Source of the DNA: Tubiluchus corallicola
Lineage: Eukaryota; Priapulida; Priapulimorpha; Priapulimorphida; Tubiluchidae
DNA length: 33,515 bases
Assembly: GCA_030141605.1 (NCBI GenBank)
Contig: JAQGDQ010001590.1
Span: 1 to 33,515, forward strand
Direction: 5' to 3'
Under the pieces are notes generated by a model. It ran no database searches and was not told where the DNA came from. It saw only the letters and a list, made by a program, of their open reading frames with translations. The position numbers were made by a program, and so were the translations under genes. Of the stretch, positions 27,978 through 33,515 are shown piece after piece (the first letter of the stretch is position 1; every line of letters begins with the position of its first letter).

Positions 27978-28645
27978 GTCTCTTGGAAAATTATCCATAA
28001 GTCGGCAATTAAGTTTTTCTAGTTATTCACATATCCTGAATCTACATTTCATGAGGATCATTTTGATACCAAGTTCATCACTCTATGTTATTTCTAAGCT
28101 GAGATAATCCACGTTGAAGTTGAGGTGCAGGCTGCACACTGAAAAACATAATCTTGAGAAAATCACTGTTAAAGTTAGCCATTGTTTTTTGTCACGTTTC
28201 TACAAAACACTTAGCAACCGCACAAATGTTGGTTGCTGTGGACTTTGCAAGAACACATTGAAGTTATGTTTAAATCCAGTAGATGGCTCTTCCTGATGAA
28301 GATATGAGCTTTGCAACAGAAAAAAATCCGAAGCAAAATGACTGCTTCCATGAGCTACTATCAGAGTTTGAAAATACAAGTTTTTTACAATTGCAGTCCT
28401 AGTTTCTAGCCTGTAAAGTGGGTACGGGGTTATAAAATTAGATTTTTAGTATTTTTGAATATTTTTTCGATAGTTTGATGCTTGAATGTAAAAAATTCAA
28501 TATATTTAGCATTGGTTTTTATAAAATACGAAAAATTACATCAAATTTTTGGGTCTTTCCACTTTGAAGCATCAGAGCGTAGTTTTAACTAAGCCGACTT
28601 ATGGACGGTTTTGGTTTGCAAGCAACACAGCTGCATTGTCAACTT
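27978..28645 (+). mobile_element. ~0.65-kb TIR element, copy 2
   Basis: The termini are ATCCATAAGTCGGC at the left and GCCGACTTATGGACGG at the right, and the interior is collinear with the reverse complement of 22710-23387. The left end lies only about 25 bp past the exon 3 donor. The interior keeps a frame starting MKLRCRLHTEKHNLEKITVK, matching the frame in copy 1. Confidence 0.85.
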
Positions 28646-28751
28646 TCTCACTATCGATTGTGTTTTGTCTGAAAGTATAAAAATCTTGATTTTGTCTTAA
28701 TTGTGGTGACACGGTCTTCTTTCATTAAGCTGCATATTTTAGCTAATTACA

Positions 28752-28984
28752 TCTAAAGCCATTGTTGGTGGAATTCATTAACCGAATTAATGGACTAAAG
28801 CCATTATTGGTGGAGTCGATTAACCGAATTAATGGACTAAAGCCATTATTGGTGGAATTGATTAACCGAATTACTTACTTACTTGCTTACTTACTTACTT
28901 ACTTACGTACTAATGTACTTACTTTCTTACTTACTCACTCATACACTCACTCACTTACTTACTTACTCACTCACTCACTTACCT
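28752..28984. repeat. 42-bp tandem repeat (about 3 copies) followed by (TTAC)n/(TCAC)n
   Basis: Units beginning TAAAGCCATTATTGGTGGA lie at 28754, 28796 and 28838. From about 28871 the sequence becomes a tetranucleotide tract of ACTT/ACTC repeats. The Leu/Thr-rich frames are artefacts. Confidence 0.93.
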
Positions 28985-29078
28985 CTCATAGGTGAAGTTT
29001 TTCCTATGCTGATTGCTTTTATAAAAATATTTTTCTCATATTTTTTGTCATTAATTAATTGTGGCTCTAATTACCAGT

Positions 29079-29292
29079 ATTTTTCATAAATCTCTGCGGT
29101 TCAATTTACCAATTATTACCCGTTGCGGGAAACGAGTTGGAAAAAGGAGATGCTGAAAAATTGTTACCCAGTCGGGAATTGAACCTGTGACCTGGGAATA
29201 GTGCTGTACCAGCTGAGCGGCTTTCTCCAACTCATTACCCGCAGTGGGTGGGTAGTAATTGGTAAAATAAACCGCAACCATTTACGAAAAAT
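29079..29292 (-). mobile_element. Inverted-repeat element carrying a tRNA-like sequence
   Basis: The left arm (ATTTTTCATAAATCTCTGCG, then TTTACCAATTATTACCC) and the right arm (reverse complement ATTTTTCGTAAATGGTTGCG, then TTTACCAATTACTACCC) are good inverted repeats of ~60 bp. Between them the minus strand reads CGCTCAGCTGGTACAGCA (A-box-like) and CACAGGTTCAATTCCCG (B-box-like, about 29172-29188). A tRNA-like promoter enclosed by TIRs suggests a SINE inserted in a MITE, or a MITE that captured a tRNA. Confidence 0.7.
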
Positions 29293-29405
29293 TCTTGCAA
29301 TCACAGTCGTAAATAATTAACGATATCGTTAGTTGCCGGCTAATTTGGGAAAGTTTTTGCCGTAGTTTTTCCGCTTTGTTAAACTTTTTACGTTTCCATT
29401 TGCAG

Positions 29406-29532
29406 AGCCTTGAGACAATTGACAGCGGAAAACCATTCAGAAGCTCCCTCGGAGATATCCAATTCTCCGTATCCTGCTTACGCTATTACGCCGGCTGGGC
29501 TGATAAAATCTGTGGAAAAACAATTCCAGTCG
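29406..29532 (+). CDS. ALDH1A: Aldehyde dehydrogenase, exon 4 (last exon in window)
   Basis: The exon reads SLETIDSGKPFRSSLGDIQF then SVSCLRYYAGWADKICGKTI and PV, and ends in phase 1 at G|GTAAATA. LETxDxGKPF and CLRYYAGWADKxxGKTIP are classic ALDH1/2 motifs. The following family block (YTRHEPxGVCGQIIPWNFP) and the catalytic Cys and Glu are not found in the remaining 4 kb, so the gene is incomplete only because of the window edge. Relative to vertebrate paralogs this exon lacks one residue between GKPF and CLRYY. The coding sequence so far is 141 residues from the downstream ATG, or 164 from the upstream ATG. Confidence 0.96.
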
Positions 29533-29591
29533 GTAAATATTTGTAAATACCCGATTGATTATGTTAATTTTATGCGTCTGTGTCAGTAGAC

Positions 29592-30067
29592 CGTGTGTAC
29601 TTAGGTTAATATATGCGGGGTGAGGTGTGTAATTAGGTTAATATATGCGGGGTGAGGTGTGTACTTAGGTTAATATATGCGGGGTGAGGTGTGTACTTAG
29701 GTTAATATATGCGGGGTGAGGTGTGTACTTAGGTTAATATATGCGGGGTGAGGTGTGTAATTAGGTTAATATATGCGGGGTGAGGTGTGTACTTAGGTTA
29801 ATATATGCGGGGTGAGGTGTGTACTTAGGTTAATATATGCGGGGTGAGGTGTGTACTTAGGTTAATATATGCGGGGTGAGGTGTGTACTTAGGTTAATAT
29901 ATGCGGGGTGAGGTGTGTACTTAGGTTAATATATGCGGGGTGAGGTGTGTACTTAGGTTAATATATGCGGGGTGAGGTGTGTACTTAGGTTAATATATGC
30001 GGGGTGAGGTGTGTACTTAGGTTAATATATGCGGGGTGAGGTGTGTACTTAGAGAGAGAGAGAGAGA
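29592..30067. repeat. 32-bp minisatellite (about 14 copies) ending in (GA)n
   Basis: The unit is GTGTGTACTTAGGTTAATAT then ATGCGGGGTGAG. All copies are identical except for ACTTAGG to AATTAGG in copies two and six. The last unit runs into an (AG) run at about 30050-30067. Confidence 0.97.
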
Positions 30068-31360
30068 ATAACTTACAGAAAGTGAAACAGCACCACGGAA
30101 TTCAAAAAGAAGTAAAAATAAACCTAAAGAATGGAAAGATCATTTCTTCAAAGGGCGTGTCAGATAATAAGGATTGAAATGCTTTCAAAACAACTTTTAT
30201 CCCGATTTGTTAAATAATGTGTTAGTGTCAATTATAAGAATTATGCGCTTCCCAATTATTTGAGCTGATAATGGGATACGCGTTGCTAAAATAGTCGCGA
30301 TTATCCTACCCAGAGAAAAAAGTCGCTCTCTCGCGATAATGCCCACATGAGCAATACTGGTGTTTTGGTGCATTTGAATGATGCATATGTCAAACTAAGC
30401 AATACCCGATAATTAACTTAAGCACTTGGTAATTATAATTACGTAATGTAATGACTTGTAAAGCACCGTAACGTGAAAATAATAGCGATGACTCGCCCCC
30501 CAACCTCCTGACCCCTCTTTGCCGTGATTTTCGAATTACGATTTCGAGTAACGATTTACCGGAAGTGACCAGGTGACTGACCCGTGCATTATACTCAGTT
30601 GGTCAGTAGAACAATGGCAAAAATGTAACGCATGGTCGCTGCCCGGGGTCCAGTTTTCCCACTACAACCACCCGCTGGCTGCAGCGCATGCGTAGTTACA
30701 GAAACAAAATGTAAGTGTTATAAACTTAAAACCATCGAAAGAACTCTCTCATATCAGTCAGGGTACTCAAAGAGTATTTACTTTTTGAACACTCGGTAAC
30801 CTTGCTTCAATTTTTAGCAGTGAGCATAATTATCCTTCCAAGTAGCTGCATTATTGGTGCCCCCCGCATTTGCGAATTATTGAAAAATAAGGAAATAAAT
30901 CGATTTTTTGAACAAAAATTTAAAAATAAGCGTATCGTTTTCTTGTATTTTTGGTAACAGGAAATTTTTTAATGCATTTATACCCATCAAAATTCCCATA
31001 AAAAGCACTACTTTCCTAATGATCTACTGACTAACTGATTGACTGACTGACTAAATGACAACTACTTTATTTCATTCGCTTTATGTAAGCATGAAATAAA
31101 ATTGCAAATAATCAATTGATGAATGTGTTAATTAAACAATACCACAGATGTCACATATTTTGAAGAACAATATAGGAAAATAAATTAAAGACAGTCCCCT
31201 ATCTTAGACATTGACCTGTGTTGAAGGATCATGACATAGTAACTATTTAACCTCTAATTTAAGCAATCATTTTAATTACAAGTCGCCTAAAATGTTTATC
31301 TAGTGTCCATGGCAGTAAGGTGTGATCAATTCAACGTTTACAGAAAAGCATAGGTTTATT
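30068..31360. other. Intron sequence without recognised features
   Basis: Only a short (GACT)n patch near 31020-31055 stands out. There are no exons or transposon ends I can support. Confidence 0.55.
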
Positions 31361-31725
31361 ATTTGTGTCTATTTGTTCATTCGTTGATTTGTCGATATGT
31401 GAATTTGATGGTTTATTTGTTCGATTGATCACTTCGTTCGTTTGTTTGTGCATTCATTTGTTCGTTCATTCTCTCACTCCTTCATTCCTTCATTTATCCA
31501 TCTATTGGTTCATTCATTCACTCATTCATTTATTCGTTCGTTCATTCATTCGTTCGTTCGTTCGTTCGTTCGCTTCGTTCGTTCGTTCGTTCGTTCGTTC
31601 GTTCATTCATTCATTCATTCGTTTATTTATTACTCACTCATTCTTCCTCATTTACTCATTAATTCGTTCGTCAATTAACTCATTCATACATTTATTTATT
31701 CGTTCATTTATATTCCATTATTCAC
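31361..31725. repeat. (TTCG/TTCA)n tetranucleotide tract
   Basis: Long degenerate run of CATT and CGTT repeats with the purest (TTCG)n part at about 31530-31600. The 133-codon Ser/Phe/Arg-rich frame across it is a composition artefact, not a gene. Confidence 0.95.
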
Positions 31726-32289
31726 TCGATGAGTCACGCTCATTAGCTTTACTTTTATGGCTGTAGCACCTATAGCAACTTCATCAGGTTTTTCAAAAGG
31801 CTCTCGTAAGTTCATTTTTTCTACAAGAAAAGAAAAACATTTGACCAGTTCTGAAGTGCATGTTTTTCGGGCGTTAAATGCAAATTTGTTTAATTTATGA
31901 CGAACCAAGAAAAGTGTGACTTTAGCAACCTTGAGATTCTTACACACGTTTCTTGTTTGAGAAAAAGTAGAAAAGTTGAGAAGTGAAGGATAAATTCCTT
32001 TGCAATTTTGAAGCGAAGATTTTTCATTATTTTTTTCTTTTATTAAACAAAGTCACAACCAAAATTAGCGACAAATTATTAGACCATTTTGATGAGGTTT
32101 TTAAAGGAAGACAGGATGATTTTTCATATGCTATCCCATTTTCAAGTACGGTAAAAAAAAAGTATACATTTTTACACCAATAATACAGGAAAACCGTTTC
32201 TAATAGTTAAATAATAGGTTAAAACGTTAACTAATGGCGGGCGAGCCTAACTATTGATGGCATCACAAACGAACCTAATTTTCAATAGC
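31726..32289. other. Unassigned intron sequence with two short frames
   Basis: A minus-strand frame (31947-31708, 79 codons) and a plus-strand frame (31983-32183, 66 codons) have ordinary amino-acid composition, unlike the repeat-derived frames. I recognise no family in either and they may be transposon relics. Confidence 0.35.
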
Positions 32290-32760
32290 AAAAACATTCC
32301 TTGGGCGTGTTGCACGCGTTTGTGAAAGAGAAAGTACAGCACTACTGTAGGAGATTCCGTGTATTGTAATGTAACTCGGAAAGTTTTAAGATAAAAATTC
32401 AAATTTCAAATTTACCGCTGTGCTCACGCATAAGCTGTGTGTACTTCGTCACGAACTAACACATCTGACCTGGGAGGTATAGCATCTGTTTTTTGTGCAA
32501 CGCGTTTTCAAAATGCAGGCGCTAGAGTCCGTCCAACTAGAGAATGGCGAAATACGTGTAATAGCGAAGAGTTAGTGACCTGAACGCGAAATTGCATTTG
32601 TGTGGTAATAATTCTTTCATGTTTGGCATTATGGAAAAAATAGTATGTTTCTTTTTCATATTTTAAAGAGTGGATTATTTTGACTTACAGTTCAAGATTG
32701 GGTCGGGTTTTGCTGTAAATACGAAAAGTCATAAAAATAATATGAAAATTAGATGAAAAT
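32290..32760 (+). repeat. Old dispersed repeat, copy B
   Basis: Collinear with the reverse complement of 26580-27780. Shared blocks include AAAAATTCAAATTTCAAATT, GTGCAACGCG, GGTAATAATTCTTTCAT and GGATTATTTTGACTTACAG. It has no MITE, so it shows the pre-insertion state of copy A. Confidence 0.65.
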
Positions 32761-33494
32761 TTAATAACAGAATGACGTGTATGGGCCAGTTAACAAGTTC
32801 GCACTTGATCTTGACCAGACAACTGAATTATTTAAGTCAACTTTAACGATTTAGCACTCAACCGACAAACAGATAAACAGACAATCTGCGCGAGCGGACA
32901 GACAGTGGATCTATCTGCACTTATTATTCACAAACTTGCAAAATAAATTAGGAGTTTACCTTCAACTTGAGTTACTGGATGACTTCCATTTCGCAATGTG
33001 ACGGGTGTAATTCATATATTATGTTAAATTTTATGATTTTGTCAGTTTGTGATGGAGGTACACACTTCAAAACTATCAATAATTTTGCCCAAAAATTTAA
33101 ATGAAAGTTTAGGAGCCCCTGGGCCTGTCATTGCTACACAATTTTGGTTCAGACAAATGTCAAACTACATTTTCAGATCATTAATATTAAATATTGAACA
33201 TTGAGAAGTACAATAATGCATTCTAACAAGGCTAGATGGTCAACTTTCGACTAGCATCCTGTATAAAGAAATTTAAAATTTATAAAAATTAACTGTCGCG
33301 CCTAAATATAAAGTTAGGTATACACACAATTTATTAAGATTATGTATAAGCTAAACAATGTATAATAACAACAGCTCCTACAACTACGATGCTGTGACAT
33401 TTTCTGTAAACTAACAAGCTAAAACGACGCTTCTTACTTCCAAAACAAATAAATTTGCTCGGTAGAAAAGTAACAAAGAAAAAATTGTCACAAG
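32761..33494. other. Unassigned AT-rich intron sequence
   Basis: No supported feature. Confidence 0.5.
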
Positions 33495-33515
33495 CCTCTC
33501 ACTCTCTCTCTCTCT
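33495..33515. repeat. (CT)n microsatellite at right edge
   Basis: CACTCTCTCTCTCTCT runs off the end of the window. Confidence 0.85.

Larger units (their letters stand above)
29533..33515 (+). other. ALDH intron 4 (donor present, acceptor beyond window)
   Basis: At least 3.98 kb. It holds a 32-bp minisatellite, microsatellites and old repeat copy B. I looked for the next conserved ALDH exon and found no match in any frame. Confidence 0.8.

Noticed and set aside
29084-29281. 65-codon minus-strand frame
   Set aside because: It runs across the inverted-repeat element with the tRNA-like core and is not protein coding.
31365-31766. 133-codon frame rich in Ser, Phe, Arg and Ile
   Set aside because: It is the translation of a TTCG/TTCA tetranucleotide tract. 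The parallel frame is equally open, and no domain is present.
31708-32183. Two opposed frames with normal composition
   Set aside because: Suggestive of transposon coding relics, but I recognise no domain and cannot support a gene call.

Overview
The window is eukaryotic and almost certainly from an invertebrate animal. It is AT-rich and has two intron-containing nuclear genes of animal type. The rest is dominated by minisatellites, LINE fragments, SINEs with tRNA- and 5S-derived heads, and small non-autonomous DNA transposons. There are no bacterial operons. I cannot name the species. Most long open frames here are simple-repeat artefacts or transposon shadows.

Two genes are supported by exon-level homology. 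RPF2 (ribosome production factor 2, Brix family, 60S subunit assembly) lies on the minus strand as two coding exons, 12053-11979 and 9325-8492. They join in phase 0 to give a complete protein of about 302 residues. The 2.65-kb intron between them holds a 53-bp minisatellite and a CR1-like LINE fragment split by a hAT-type MITE. An aldehyde dehydrogenase of the ALDH1A/ALDH2 group begins at about 22.5 kb on the plus strand. Four coding exons are visible (22495 or 22564-22614, 23684-23788, 27812-27952, 29406-29532). They end before the catalytic part, so the gene runs off the right edge. The two genes are divergent, about 10.4 kb apart, with no evident functional link.

Layout: 1-4145, a 71-bp satellite. 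4146-8450, LINE, SINE, 5S-like and foldback remnants and a palindromic 21-bp repeat. 8457-12053, RPF2. 12054-18693, LINE 3' ends, microsatellites and a TIR element. 18694-22443, a 58-bp minisatellite that stops about 50 bp before the ALDH start. 22495-33515, ALDH exons 1-4 and their introns. These introns carry an inverted pair of ~0.65-kb elements flanking exons 2-3, a 41-bp minisatellite with its apparent progenitor sequence, a 5S-headed SINE, a second hAT MITE with a perfect target duplication, a tRNA-like sequence inside inverted repeats, and a very homogeneous 32-bp minisatellite.

Five minisatellite arrays make up about one third of the window. The points most worth following are: a possible dual start (mitochondrial or cytosolic) and a GC-AG first intron in ALDH; the inverted elements around ALDH exons 2-3, a layout that favours circular RNA; a decayed hammerhead-like core in a foldback element; the 41-bp array beside its progenitor; and splice-acceptor-like sequences just upstream of both start codons.
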